From the NCBI GenBank assembly GCA_021324355.1, contig JAJPJD010000040.1:1-64000 (forward strand): DNA of 64,000 nucleotides, in the 5' to 3' direction. Position numbers and translations under genes: made by a program. Shown here in pieces: positions 54,893-63,898 of the stretch. A model generated the notes under the pieces. That model did not search any database. It saw nothing but the letters and a program-made list of their open reading frames with translations, and was not told the origin of the DNA. Within the stretch, counting starts at the first letter, position 1, and every line of letters begins with the position of its first letter. The stretch comes from Actinomycetota bacterium. GTDB taxonomy: Bacteria > Actinomycetota > Acidimicrobiia > Acidimicrobiales > RAAP-2.

Positions 54893-57211
54893 CTAGTCCG
54901 CCACCGCCAGGGCCGGCGGCTCGTCGGGCACCATGGCCTCCGCCTTGCGCTTGGAGAAGGCGATGGCCGACAGCAGGATCACCAGGGCGATCCCGGCGAT
55001 GGCGTAGCGGGCCCCATCGTTGTGCCGCAGCGAGATCACGGCCGGCAGGATGAGCAGCGAGACCAGGTTCATCACCTTGATCAAGGGGTTGAGCGCCGGG
55101 CCGGCGGTGTCCTTGAACGGGTCGCCGACGGTGTCACCGATCACCGCCGCCTTGTGGGTCTCGGAGCCCTTGCCCCCTTCCCGGCCTTCCTCGATGTACT
55201 TCTTGGCGTTGTCCCACGCCCCACCGGAGTTCGACAGGGTGTTGGCCATCAGCTGGCCGGTGAGGATGGCAGCAGCCAGGAACGCGCCCAGGGCCTGGTA
55301 GTTGATGCCGAAGCCGATGATGGCCGGCGTGAGCACTGCCAGCAGCGCCGGGGTGGCCAGCTCGCGCTGGGCGGCCGCGGTGCAGATCGAGATCACCCGC
55401 CCGTACTCGGGCTTCTCGGTGTTGTCCATGATCCCGGGGTGGTCCCGGAACTGGCGGCGCACTTCTTGGACGACGGTCCCAGCCGAACGCCCGACGGCCC
55501 GGATCGCGAGCGACGAGAACAAGAACGCGACCGACCCGCCGATCAGCAGGCCGATGAAGGTGGTCGGGTCGGCCACGTTGATCTGCGCCGCGATCTGGTG
55601 GAACAGCTGGGAGCCGGTCGCATGGAGATTCAGCTGGGAACCGATGGTCTCGATGAACGAGGCAAACAGCGCCACCGCCGCGATGACCGCCGAGCCGATC
55701 GCCACCCCCTTGGTGATGGCCTTGGTCGTGTTGCCCACCGCATCGAGGCTGACCATGATCCGCTCGGCCTCGCCGCTGAACTCACCGGACATCTCCGCGA
55801 CCCCGGCCGCGTTGTCCGAGACCGGACCGAAGCTGTCCTCAGAGACGATCATCCCGGTGGTGGCGAGCAGGCCGATCCCGATCAGCGCCACCAGGTACAA
55901 GGAGAACTCGATGTTGCCGTGGCCCAGGCCGATGGCGACTGCGATCGCGATCGCGATCGCGATGATGGCCCACACCGACGACTCGAGGCCGATCGAGATC
56001 CCCGACAGCACCGTGGTGGCCGGACCGGTGCGGGCCGATTCGGCGATCTCGCGCACCGGGCTGCGCTCGGTGGAGGTGAACTGCTCGGTGATCTGGCTAG
56101 CCACCAGCGCGAGCACCACGCCGGTCAGCACCGCGTAGAAGACCTTCAAGTTGTGGACGTAGTACTGGGCCACGAAGAACGCGCCCACCACCGTGATCAA
56201 CGCCGCGCTCCAAAAGCCGCGATTGATCGCCGACAGGGCGTTGCGATCCTTTGGCCGAGCCCGAACCAGCAGCACTCCGGCCACCGAGGCCACGATGCCG
56301 ATAGCCGGGACGATCAGCGGGTAGAGGACCGCCGGGGTGGGGTTGCGGTGAATGGTCCGGAACGCCGCGAAGCCGAGGATCAGCGAGGAGATGATGGTGA
56401 TGATGTAGGACTCGAACAGGTCGGCCGCCATGCCGGCGCAGTCGCCCACGTTGTCGCCCACGTTGTCGGCGATGGTGGCCGCGTTCCGGGGGTCGTCCTC
56501 GGGGATGCCGGCCTCGACCTTGCCAACCAGGTCTGCCCCGACGTCGGCGGCCTTGGTGAAGATCCCCCCGCCGACCCGCATGAACAGGGCCAGCAGCGAG
56601 GCCCCGAAGGCGAAGCCGACCAGGACCGCGGTGGCGGTGTTCTGGAAGATGAACATGATCGCGGTTGCCCCGAGCAGCCCGAGGCCGACACACAACATCC
56701 CGGTCACCGCGCCCGAACGGAAGGCAACCTTGAGCGCCCGGTCCAGCCGGCCGCCGGTGGCAGCGGCCGCGGTGCGGACATTGCCCCGCACCGCCACGCT
56801 CATGCCGATGAACCCGGTCAGCCCGGAGAACGCCGCCCCGAACAAAAAGCAGACCACCCGCAGCAGCCCGGCCTGGGCGAAGCTGAACGCGATCGTGCCG
56901 TTCGGCCTGGTCACTTTGGTCGCCGTGAAGAAGATGAGGATGGCCAGCGGGACCACGATGATCGCGATCACCTTGAACTGGCGCTTCAAGAACGCTTCGG
57001 CCCCCTCCTGGATGGCCCGGGCGATGTCGCGCATGGTGGCGGTGCCCTGGTCCGCCCGGAGCACCCCTCGCATGAGGGCGAGTCCGGAGAGGATCCCTAC
57101 CACCCCGGCGAGGAGGGCCAGGACCAGCCACACCTTGTCGGTCCCCCCGAGGTGGAAGTTCTGGTAGCTGCCCTCGGTGGCCAGCTGGGTCAGGCCTGGC
57201 ATACGCGACAT
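54893..57211 (-). CDS. hppA: membrane-bound proton-translocating pyrophosphatase
   Basis: Integral membrane pump that couples PPi hydrolysis to proton export. The 772-residue protein has many hydrophobic helices and the signature IFTKAADVGADLVGKVEAGI with EDDPRNAATIADNVGDNVGD, plus GDTVGDPFKDTAGPALNPL at the end. The K+-site reads GNTTKAITKG: Lys and Thr at the two selector positions mark the K+-independent class. ATG at 57211 follows GAAGGG. It stands as a single gene between two 160-220 nt gaps. Confidence 0.96.
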   Translation of the reverse strand: MSRMPGLTQLATEGSYQNFHLGGTDKVWLVLALLAGVVGILSGLALMRGVLRADQGTATMRDIARAIQEGAEAFLKRQFKVIAIIVVPLAILIFFTATKVTRPNGTIAFSFAQAGLLRVVCFLFGAAFSGLTGFIGMSVAVRGNVRTAAAATGGRLDRALKVAFRSGAVTGMLCVGLGLLGATAIMFIFQNTATAVLVGFAFGASLLALFMRVGGGIFTKAADVGADLVGKVEAGIPEDDPRNAATIADNVGDNVGDCAGMAADLFESYIITIISSLILGFAAFRTIHRNPTPAVLYPLIVPAIGIVASVAGVLLVRARPKDRNALSAINRGFWSAALITVVGAFFVAQYYVHNLKVFYAVLTGVVLALVASQITEQFTSTERSPVREIAESARTGPATTVLSGISIGLESSVWAIIAIAIAIAVAIGLGHGNIEFSLYLVALIGIGLLATTGMIVSEDSFGPVSDNAAGVAEMSGEFSGEAERIMVSLDAVGNTTKAITKGVAIGSAVIAAVALFASFIETIGSQLNLHATGSQLFHQIAAQINVADPTTFIGLLIGGSVAFLFSSLAIRAVGRSAGTVVQEVRRQFRDHPGIMDNTEKPEYGRVISICTAAAQRELATPALLAVLTPAIIGFGINYQALGAFLAAAILTGQLMANTLSNSGGAWDNAKKYIEEGREGGKGSETHKAAVIGDTVGDPFKDTAGPALNPLIKVMNLVSLLILPAVISLRHNDGARYAIAGIALVILLSAIAFSKRKAEAMVPDEPPALAVAD

Positions 57212-57433
57212 GGTTCCCTTCGCATGGCTGTCCTATCGGTGCTCCCCCGCTCCCGGCGGGGCCACCCGGCCGAGCCTCCGGCGGCCCGCGGCAGGTCCGG
57301 TCGCAGAACCTCGGGCCACCGTGCCGGGGAGAGGCGGAACGCGGCCCAGCAGGAGTCGCCGACGCTCCATGGGCCGGGTGGACGATAGCGAGCCCGGGGC
57401 CCCTCCGGCAAGGTCCCCGGCGCTCGGCCCATC

Positions 57434-59866
57434 TCAGGCCTCCTGATCGGCCGGTCCGGCCACCAGCTCGTAGTCCGGGTTGAGCAGGGCCAGCCGGCGC
57501 CCCCAGGAGCCGGCCATCCCCGATGCGACCAGCCGGGCCCCGGTCTCGATCCCCGGGATCCGTGGCCGGCCCTGGAAGACCAGGAGGATCCGTCCGGTGT
57601 CGTCCACCAGCACGCACTCGAGGTTCTGGGTGCCACCCCGGGGCTGCACCCGGACCGAGTGGATGCGGCCAGCCACCCGCACCCGCTGGCGCCAGCCGAC
57701 CTCCCCGATCGGCACCGTGTCCCGGGACCGCCGGGCCAACGCCTCGTCGGCCGCCAGCGGTCGGCCTCGGGAGGGCGGCGGGGCCGGCTCCCCCCGGGGA
57801 GCGGGGCGGGAGAGCAGCTCGCCCACGTTGAACGGGACGATGGTCGGGCTGACGTGGGGCACCACGCTCAGCGCGGCCGCGATCCGGTCGGCCGTCCGGT
57901 CGTGCAGCAGCCGCTCCCAGGCCGAGCGGAAGCTCCGCCGGGGCAGGAGCACCGTGCACTCGGTGTCCCCGTCGGCCACCGCGTCGGCCACCAGGGCCAA
58001 GGCCGCCCGGTTCAGCCGGCGGTCCCGGCACTCGACGATGTCGAGCGGCAGCCGTGACAGCCCGAGGCGACCCCACTCCTCCTCCAACTGCCTGGCCACC
58101 TTGGTGTCCAGGTTGAAGTGGACCGCCCGCAGGTCGTCGGGGTTCAGGCTCCGCGCATACTGCAGCGCTCGGGCGGTCGCCAGGTCGAAGCGGTCGACGA
58201 AGACCACGACCACGTGGCGGGAGAGGATCGGCTCCTCGGTTGCCCGGACCGCCCCCAGCTCGAGCAGCTCCTCCTCGGCCACGTAGCGCCGGTGGAGCCT
58301 GATCAGCCCCACGAACAGCAGCGGGCCGACCACCACGACGACCCACGCCCCCTCGGTGAACTTGGCCACCGCGAAGATGGCGACCACGCTCGCTGAGAGG
58401 AAGGCGGCGAAGCCGTTGACCACCAGGTTCCGGCGCCAGTGCCGGCCCCGTTCGGTCAGGTGGTGGTGGACCATCCCGGCCCCGGCCATGGTGAACCCGG
58501 TGAACACCCCGATCGCGTACAACGCGACCAGGGCGCTCACCTTGGACCGGGTGACCACCAACAAGATGATGGCGACCGCGCCCAGGACCAAGATCCCGTT
58601 GGAGAACGCCAGCCGGTGTCCCCGGCGGGTGAGCTGACGGGGCAGGAACTGGTCGGTGGCGACAAAGCTGGCCAGGTAGGGGAACCCGTTGAAGCTGGTG
58701 TTGCCGCCGGTGTAGAGGATGAGCAGGGTGGCCGCCTGGACCACGTAGAACAACCCTCTCGCCACCCCGCTCGTGCCCAGCACGTCGCGCACCTCCTGGG
58801 AGATGACCGTGGGGGAGCCGGCCGCATAGGGGATGGCGTGGGTCCAGCGGGCGAGCAGGGTCACCCCGGCCAAGAGGAAGGCGAGGGTGGTGCTCATGAC
58901 CACGAGCGTCCGCCGGGCGTTGACCGCCTCGGGCGGCCGGAAGCTGGCCACTCCGTTGGAGATGGCCTCGAGGCCGGTCAGCGAGGAGCCGCCGTTGGCG
59001 AACGCCCGGAGCAGGGTGATGAACGCCAGCCCCATGAGCAGCCCCGACCCGGAGTGCCCCAGGTGGCCGTCGACCAGCAGGCGGGCCGGGGGGAGGGGGT
59101 GAGGGTGGAGGTCGCCCAAGGCCGCCTTCACGTAGCCGACCACGATGACCGCGCCCACCGAGACCACGAAGAAGTAGGTGGGAAAGGCAAAGAGCCGGCC
59201 CGCCTCCCGGATCCCCCGCAGGTTGCCGTAGATGAGGAGGAGGACCACTGCGACCGAGATGATCACGCTGTAGGGCAGCAGCGCCGGGAACGCGCTGGTG
59301 AGGGCGTCGGTGCCCGCCGCGGTCTGCACCGCCACCGTCACCGTGTAGTCGATGAGGAGGGCCACCGCGGCGATCTGCGCCACGGTGGGGCCGAAGTTGT
59401 CCCGGGCCACCACGTAGGCACCGCCGGCTTTGGTGTAGCGGCCGATGACCTGCAGGTAGGAGAGGGTGACGAAGAACAGCACCCCCAAGATGGCGATCAT
59501 CACCGGCACGATCAGGGTGAACGCGGCCAGGCCGATCGCCGGGACCAGCTGGTTCAGCGCCTCCTCGGTGCCGTAGGCCGAGGACGACAGGCAGTCGGGG
59601 GAGAGCACCCCGAGTGCGATGGGGCGGCTCAGCCGTTCGCTGCGGAGCTGCTCGCTGATGAGCGGCGGGCCGAGGAGGCGGTTCTTCAGCCGGTAGCCGA
59701 GCGACTCGGGGATGCCGGCGGCAGCATCGGCCGGCATCGCCACCGGCGGGGCGGGCGGCGGGGCCGGCCGGGTCGGGGGCGGGCGGTCGTCGGGGGACAG
59801 GACGGTCCCGGCCGGGCGCACCCCGGCCGACTGCGGGTCCGTCGGCGACCGATCCATCCGGCTCAC
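57434..59866 (-). CDS. KimA-like APC transporter with C-terminal OB-fold domain
   Basis: An 810-residue membrane protein. After a Pro-rich N terminus comes LGVLSPDCLSSSAYGTEEAL, the APC core of about 12 helices (FFVTLSYLQVIGRYTKAGGAY, GNTSFNGFPYLASFVATDQFLP), as in KimA/YdaO K+/H+ symporters. A cytoplasmic USP-like domain follows (HVVVVFVDRFDLATARAL). The last ~85 residues (RVRVAGRIHSVRVQPRGGTQ, LECVLVDDTGRILLVF) are an OB-fold, which in M. tuberculosis is a separate small gene near ceoBC (Rv2694c). Its divergent neighbours are TrkA-type regulators. Start GTG 59866 or ATG 59857. Confidence 0.86.
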   Translation of the reverse strand: MSRMDRSPTDPQSAGVRPAGTVLSPDDRPPPTRPAPPPAPPVAMPADAAAGIPESLGYRLKNRLLGPPLISEQLRSERLSRPIALGVLSPDCLSSSAYGTEEALNQLVPAIGLAAFTLIVPVMIAILGVLFFVTLSYLQVIGRYTKAGGAYVVARDNFGPTVAQIAAVALLIDYTVTVAVQTAAGTDALTSAFPALLPYSVIISVAVVLLLIYGNLRGIREAGRLFAFPTYFFVVSVGAVIVVGYVKAALGDLHPHPLPPARLLVDGHLGHSGSGLLMGLAFITLLRAFANGGSSLTGLEAISNGVASFRPPEAVNARRTLVVMSTTLAFLLAGVTLLARWTHAIPYAAGSPTVISQEVRDVLGTSGVARGLFYVVQAATLLILYTGGNTSFNGFPYLASFVATDQFLPRQLTRRGHRLAFSNGILVLGAVAIILLVVTRSKVSALVALYAIGVFTGFTMAGAGMVHHHLTERGRHWRRNLVVNGFAAFLSASVVAIFAVAKFTEGAWVVVVVGPLLFVGLIRLHRRYVAEEELLELGAVRATEEPILSRHVVVVFVDRFDLATARALQYARSLNPDDLRAVHFNLDTKVARQLEEEWGRLGLSRLPLDIVECRDRRLNRAALALVADAVADGDTECTVLLPRRSFRSAWERLLHDRTADRIAAALSVVPHVSPTIVPFNVGELLSRPAPRGEPAPPPSRGRPLAADEALARRSRDTVPIGEVGWRQRVRVAGRIHSVRVQPRGGTQNLECVLVDDTGRILLVFQGRPRIPGIETGARLVASGMAGSWGRRLALLNPDYELVAGPADQEA

Positions 59867-59937
59867 CCTAAAGCAGCGCCGTGCCGACCCGGGACCACCG
59901 CGGCGACCTTTACAACCGCAGGTCCCCGTGTTCCACT

Positions 59938-60624
59938 GTGCGGGTGCACGTCGTGGTGGTCGGATGCGGCCGGGTCGGCTCCGGCCTGGCCAAGGTCCTG
60001 GACGACCAGGGCCACAGCGTCGCCATCTTGGACCAGAACCCCCGGGCGTTCCGCCGGCTCTCCGAGAGCTTCGGTGGCCAGCGGCTGGTCGGCTCGGGGT
60101 TCGACCGCGACGACCTGGAGGCAGCCGGAGCCAAGGAGGCCGACGCCCTGGCCGCGGTGACCAGCGGCGACAACACCAACATCCTCACGGTGCGCATCGC
60201 CCGCGAGAACTACGGCATCGCGCGAGTGGTGGCCCGCATCTACGACCCCCGGCGGGCCGAGATCTACCAACGGCTGGGGATCCCGACCGTGGCCACGGTG
60301 CCCTGGACCATCGACCAGGTCCACCGGGCCCTGCTCCCCGAGCAGAACGACGCCGAGTGGGTCGACGCCACCGGCCGCCTGGTCCTGGTCGAGCGGCGGC
60401 TGCCCGAGCACTGGGCCGGTCGGGCCCTGCGCGAGCTCGAGGCCGATGGCCAGGTCCGCCTGGTCGCGGTCACCCGGGCCGGCACGCCCCGCCTGGAGAC
60501 CGCCGACCTGGTCGGCCAGGAGGGGGACGTCCTGCACCTGGCGGTGGTGAAGGAGGCGCTGGACACCCTCCGGGTACGCCTTGGCCCGGCCGAGCTGGTG
60601 AACGGGCGGGAGCGCTCGCGGTGA
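59938..60624 (+). CDS. ceoB: TrkA-type potassium channel/transporter regulatory subunit
   Basis: A 228-residue RCK protein. VHVVVVGCGRVGSGLAKVLDD is the NAD(H)-binding Rossmann start, with SGDNTNILTVRIARENYGI following; a TrkA-C domain occupies the end (LPEHWAGRALRELEADGQVRL). Such subunits gate K+ uptake systems. I chose the GTG at 59938 because the tracked start at 59881 lies in the divergent promoter space. It is divergent from the KimA-like gene by 71 nt and coupled to ceoC. Confidence 0.9.
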   Translation: MRVHVVVVGCGRVGSGLAKVLDDQGHSVAILDQNPRAFRRLSESFGGQRLVGSGFDRDDLEAAGAKEADALAAVTSGDNTNILTVRIARENYGIARVVARIYDPRRAEIYQRLGIPTVATVPWTIDQVHRALLPEQNDAEWVDATGRLVLVERRLPEHWAGRALRELEADGQVRLVAVTRAGTPRLETADLVGQEGDVLHLAVVKEALDTLRVRLGPAELVNGRERSR

Positions 60625-61283
60625 AGGTCGCCATCTGCGGGGCCGGCAACGTGGGCACGGCCATTGCCCGGGACCTGAGCGCGAGCGGCCACGACGTCCT
60701 GGTCATCGACAAGGAGCCCGATGTGGTCGATCGGCGGCGCAAGGAACTCGACGTCACCTGGATCACCGCCGACGCGTGCGAGGTCGCCTCGCTCGACGCG
60801 GCTGGCCTGGCCAGCGTGGACGTGGTGGTGGCGGCCACCGGCGACGACGAGGACAACCTGGTCATCTCGTTGCTGGCCAAGCAGGAGTTCGCGGTCCCCC
60901 GGGTGGTGGCCCGGGTCAACCACTCCAAGAACCAGTGGCTGTTCAACGAGGGCTGGGGGGTCGACATCTCGGTCTCCACCCCCGGGCTGATCACTGCCAT
61001 CGTCGAAGAAGCGGTCTCGGTCGGGTCCGTGGTCCGGCTGCTCCAGTTCGAACGGGGTGCCACCCACCTGGTCGAGGTGACCTTGGCACCGGAGTCCCCG
61101 GCGGTCGGGCGGTCGATCTCGTCCCTCGAGCTTCCCCGGGAGGCGACCGTGGTCGCGGTGGTGCGCGACGACCACCTGGTGGTCCCCCGGGCCGAGGTGG
61201 TCCTCCACGACGGCGACGAGGTGCTGGTGCTGGTCGCCCAGGAGGCCGAAGCCGAGGTGCGAGCGGTGCTCGTCGGCGCCTAG
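60621..61283 (+). CDS. ceoC: TrkA-type potassium regulatory subunit, second copy
   Basis: A 220-residue RCK protein: VKVAICGAGNVGTAIARDLSASGHDV at the start, VVVAATGDDEDNLVISLLAKQE as the central NAD-domain part, and a TrkA-C domain with SPAVGRSISSLELPREATVVAVVR. GTG at 60621 overlaps the ceoB stop by 4 nt. In M. tuberculosis the ceoB-ceoC pair serves K+ uptake; here the transporter is probably the divergent KimA-like protein, an inference from position. Confidence 0.9.
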   Translation: MKVAICGAGNVGTAIARDLSASGHDVLVIDKEPDVVDRRRKELDVTWITADACEVASLDAAGLASVDVVVAATGDDEDNLVISLLAKQEFAVPRVVARVNHSKNQWLFNEGWGVDISVSTPGLITAIVEEAVSVGSVVRLLQFERGATHLVEVTLAPESPAVGRSISSLELPREATVVAVVRDDHLVVPRAEVVLHDGDEVLVLVAQEAEAEVRAVLVGA

Positions 61284-61329
61284 ACGGCGGTGCACCTGGG
61301 AGCGGGGGTGACCCCCGTAGCATGGAGCC

Positions 61330-62136
61330 GTGGAGAGCGCGGCCTTCTTCGACCTGGACCGGACGGTCATCACCAAGGCGTCGATCGCCGCGTTCAGTGG
61401 TCACCTGCGCCGTGACGGGCTGATCACCCGGCGGATGGTGCTCCGGGCGGTCGGCTCCCAGCTCCTCTACGCCCGCCTGGGGGCCGGCGAGGAGCGGATG
61501 GCCAAGTTGCGCGAGTCGCTCCTCGCCCTCAGCCGGGGCTGGGAACGGGATCGGGTGGCTCAGATCGTCCGGGAGCGACTGCTCGAGACGGTCGAGCCGA
61601 TCCTGTACGCCGAGGCGCTCGAGCTCATGGCTGGCCACCACCTCGCCGGCCAGCGGGTGTACCTGGTGTCGGCCTCCCCCGAGGAGATCGTCCTGCCCAT
61701 GGCCGAGCTGCTGGGGGCCGACGGGGTCATCTGCTCCCGGGCCGACGTGGACGCCGAGGGCCGCTACACCGGCCGGATCGCCTTCTTCGCCGACGGCGCG
61801 AACAAGGCCAAGGCCATCGCCGAGCTGGCCGAGACGGTGGGCCTCGATTTGGCGGCCTCGACCGCCTACTCAGACTCGGTGGCCGACCTGCCGATGCTCG
61901 AACTGGTCGGTCGACCGGTGGCGGTGAACGCCGACCGGGCGCTGGCCCGGCTGGCCCGCAGCCGCAACTGGGAGACCTGCCAGTTCACCAAGCCGGTCCG
62001 CCTGCGCGATCGGGCGGCATCGGCGGCCCCGGTGCTCACCAGCCTGAGCCTGGCCGTGGCGGCGGTGCTCTTCGGTCGGCGGGGGCGGCGGCGAGTACTG
62101 CGGCTGCAGGAGCGGGCGACCGCCGCCCTCCCCTGA
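61330..62136 (+). CDS. HAD-IB family hydrolase (SerB-like)
   Basis: A 268-residue HAD phosphatase. FFDLDRTVITKAS is motif I (DxDxT), YLVSASPEEI motif II with Ser, ANKAKAIAELAE motif III Lys, and YSDSVADLPML motif IV. It resembles HAD-IB phosphoserine-phosphatase-like and the phosphatase halves of actinobacterial HAD-acyltransferase proteins. The C terminus APVLTSLSLAVAAVLFG is a membrane segment followed by basic residues, so it may sit at the membrane. GTG start at 61330. Substrate unknown. Confidence 0.87.
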   Translation: MESAAFFDLDRTVITKASIAAFSGHLRRDGLITRRMVLRAVGSQLLYARLGAGEERMAKLRESLLALSRGWERDRVAQIVRERLLETVEPILYAEALELMAGHHLAGQRVYLVSASPEEIVLPMAELLGADGVICSRADVDAEGRYTGRIAFFADGANKAKAIAELAETVGLDLAASTAYSDSVADLPMLELVGRPVAVNADRALARLARSRNWETCQFTKPVRLRDRAASAAPVLTSLSLAVAAVLFGRRGRRRVLRLQERATAALP

Positions 62137-62146
62137 GCCGGGCCGT

Positions 62147-62224
62147 TCAGGCCTCGCGCAGCCGGCGGGCGGCGACCGCCCCAGCCAGCGCGACCAGGAC
62201 CACCAGCACCAGCAGCTTCTTCAT
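62147..62224 (-). CDS. 25-aa membrane peptide
   Basis: Below the ORF-track limit. The reverse strand reads MKKLLVLVVLVALAGAVAAR and ends RLREA: a single hydrophobic helix with positive ends. GGGAGG 7 nt before the ATG is one of the best ribosome sites in the window. It resembles the N-terminal half of small actinobacterial DLW-39-type proteins, but lacks the later motif. It lies 20 nt downstream of the sigma factor gene and probably is co-transcribed with it. Confidence 0.6.
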   Translation of the reverse strand: MKKLLVLVVLVALAGAVAARRLREA

Positions 62225-62244
62225 GCCGATCCTCCCAGGGTGGC

Positions 62245-63183
62245 TCAGACGGTGAGCAGGTCCCGGGCCCCGGTGTCCGAGGACGGGTGCCGGAGCTTGG
62301 ACATCGCCCGGGCCTCGATCTGACGGATCCGCTCCCGGGTGAGGTTGAAGTACTCGCCCACCTCCTCGAGGGTCCGGGGCTCGCCCCGGTCCAGGCCAAA
62401 GCGGAGCCGCAGGATCTCCCGCTCCCGCTCGTCCAGCGGGGACAGGAGGCGGCCGATCTCCTCGGGCAGCAGCGAGACCGCCGCCACCTCGAAGGGGGAC
62501 TCGGCCGACCGGTCCTCCACCACGTCGCCGAGCTCGGCGTCACCGTCCTCACGCAGCGGCTCGGACAGCGACAGGGGCTCGGCCCGGAACCGCAACGCCT
62601 CGACCAGCTTGTCCTCTGGCATCTCGACCTCGACCCCCAGCTCGGCCAGGGTCGCCGGCCGCCCCAGCTTGAGCTCCAGGCGGGCCTGCGCCTTTTGCAC
62701 CCGGGCCAGGGTGTCCCCGGCGTGCACCGGGAGCCGGATGGTCCGACCGGTGTTCGCGATCCCCCGGGTGATGGCCTGGCGGATCCACCAGGTTGCGTAG
62801 GTGGAGAACTTGAACCCCTTGCGCCAGTCGAACTTCTCCACTGCGTGCATGAGGCCGAGGTTCCCCTCCTGGATCAAATCCAGCAGGGGCAGTCCGGAGG
62901 CCTGGTACTTCTTGGCGATGGAGACCACCAGGCGGAGGTTGGACTGCACGAAGGTCCGCTGGGCCTGCTCGCCGTGGATCACTGCCCGGCGCAGCTCCCG
63001 CCGCCGGGCCGCGGTCATCCCCTTGGGCGCCTTGCGCAGCTCGCACTCGGCCTCCCGACCCGCCTCGATGGCCTGGGCCAGGCGGACCTCGTCGTCCTTG
63101 GTGAGGAGCGGGTACTGCCCGATGTCCGTCAGGTAGAGCCGGACCAGATCCTCGTCGTCTCGTTCGATGCGTTCCTTCGCCAA
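62245..63183 (-). CDS. RNA polymerase sigma factor, sigma-70 group 2-like
   Basis: A 312-residue sigma-70 factor. Region 1.2 is DDLVRLYLTDIGQYPLLTKD-like near the start, region 2 includes SNLRLVVSIAKKYQASGLPLLDLIQEGNLGLMHAVEKFDWRKGFKFSTYATWWIRQAITR, region 3 follows, and region 4 ends RTLEEVGEYFNLTRERIRQIEARAMSKLRHP. The short N terminus without a long region 1.1 argues for a group 2 (SigB-like) rather than primary factor, though the primary factor cannot be ruled out. A TTGACG at 63309-63314 (reverse) may be its -35. Confidence 0.9.
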   Translation of the reverse strand: MAKERIERDDEDLVRLYLTDIGQYPLLTKDDEVRLAQAIEAGREAECELRKAPKGMTAARRRELRRAVIHGEQAQRTFVQSNLRLVVSIAKKYQASGLPLLDLIQEGNLGLMHAVEKFDWRKGFKFSTYATWWIRQAITRGIANTGRTIRLPVHAGDTLARVQKAQARLELKLGRPATLAELGVEVEMPEDKLVEALRFRAEPLSLSEPLREDGDAELGDVVEDRSAESPFEVAAVSLLPEEIGRLLSPLDEREREILRLRFGLDRGEPRTLEEVGEYFNLTRERIRQIEARAMSKLRHPSSDTGARDLLTV

Positions 63184-63310
63184 GGCTTGCGTCGTCCTCC
63201 GTCGGCTTGTGGGGCATCACCCTCGGCTCGGGGCTGGGGGATCTCCGGAATGGCCCGACCGGCCACGCCCCAGGGCGTGACGAACGGTGTGTACCTAGTT
63301 TACCTGGACG

Positions 63311-63898
63311 TCAAGCCCTCCGGTCGGGCCAGGCGACCAGGCCGGGCCCGATCTCGGCCCGGACCAGGGCCGATTCCACCGCCACCGCCACCGCTCCGGC
63401 CCGCTCGACCTGGTCGGGCCGGTCCAAGCACCCCTCGAGCAGCGCCTCCCCGGCCACCAGGGCCTCGACCTCGTCCCGCAGCACCAGGCGGAGCGCCCGG
63501 CGAGTGGGCCCGTCGGCCGCATCGGAGGTGGCCCGCAGGTGGCGCCGATAGGTGGTGACCAGCCGGGGCAGGACCACTCGCACCAGACCGGCCAACCGCT
63601 CCACGGGCGGCTCGGACGACAGCCGGCCGAGCAGGTGGGCGGCCGGGGCCGGCAGCTCGACCAGGGCGTGGACGTCCAGGTCGGCCACCAGCGGGAGGCG
63701 GTCGGCGAACAGCTCGGCGTGCCAGGCGTGCTCGGCGCTCCAGGCATCCAGCGCCACCCGGGCTGCCGGCCCGGTGCCGGCGTCGGCTGCCAGCGCGCCG
63801 GTCAGCTCGAACAGTGCCCGCTCGAGCGCACAGTACGCCCCGAGCAGGACGGCCGAGCGGTGCAGGTCCAGCAGGGGCGGGTCCGGAAGGCCGCTCAC
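63311..63898 (-). CDS. hypothetical helical (ferritin-like) protein
   Basis: A 195-residue all-helical protein. [19 protein letters not shown] and [17 protein letters not shown] carry Glu and E-x6-H spacing that recalls ferritin-like four-helix bundles, and [18 protein letters not shown] repeats an E-rich helix. A diiron site is possible but the ligand pattern is incomplete by eye, so I leave the function open. GTG at 63898 overlaps the stop of the upstream gene by 4 nt, so the two are translationally coupled. Confidence 0.7.
   Translation of the reverse strand: MSGLPDPPLLDLHRSAVLLGAYCALERALFELTGALAADAGTGPAARVALDAWSAEHAWHAELFADRLPLVADLDVHALVELPAPAAHLLGRLSSEPPVERLAGLVRVVLPRLVTTYRRHLRATSDAADGPTRRALRLVLRDEVEALVAGEALLEGCLDRPDQVERAGAVAVAVESALVRAEIGPGLVAWPDRRA

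Noticed and set aside
59867-59937. A ydaO-type (c-di-AMP) riboswitch before the KimA-like gene
   Set aside because: The intergenic space is only 71 nt, too short for the known riboswitch, and no matching helices were seen.
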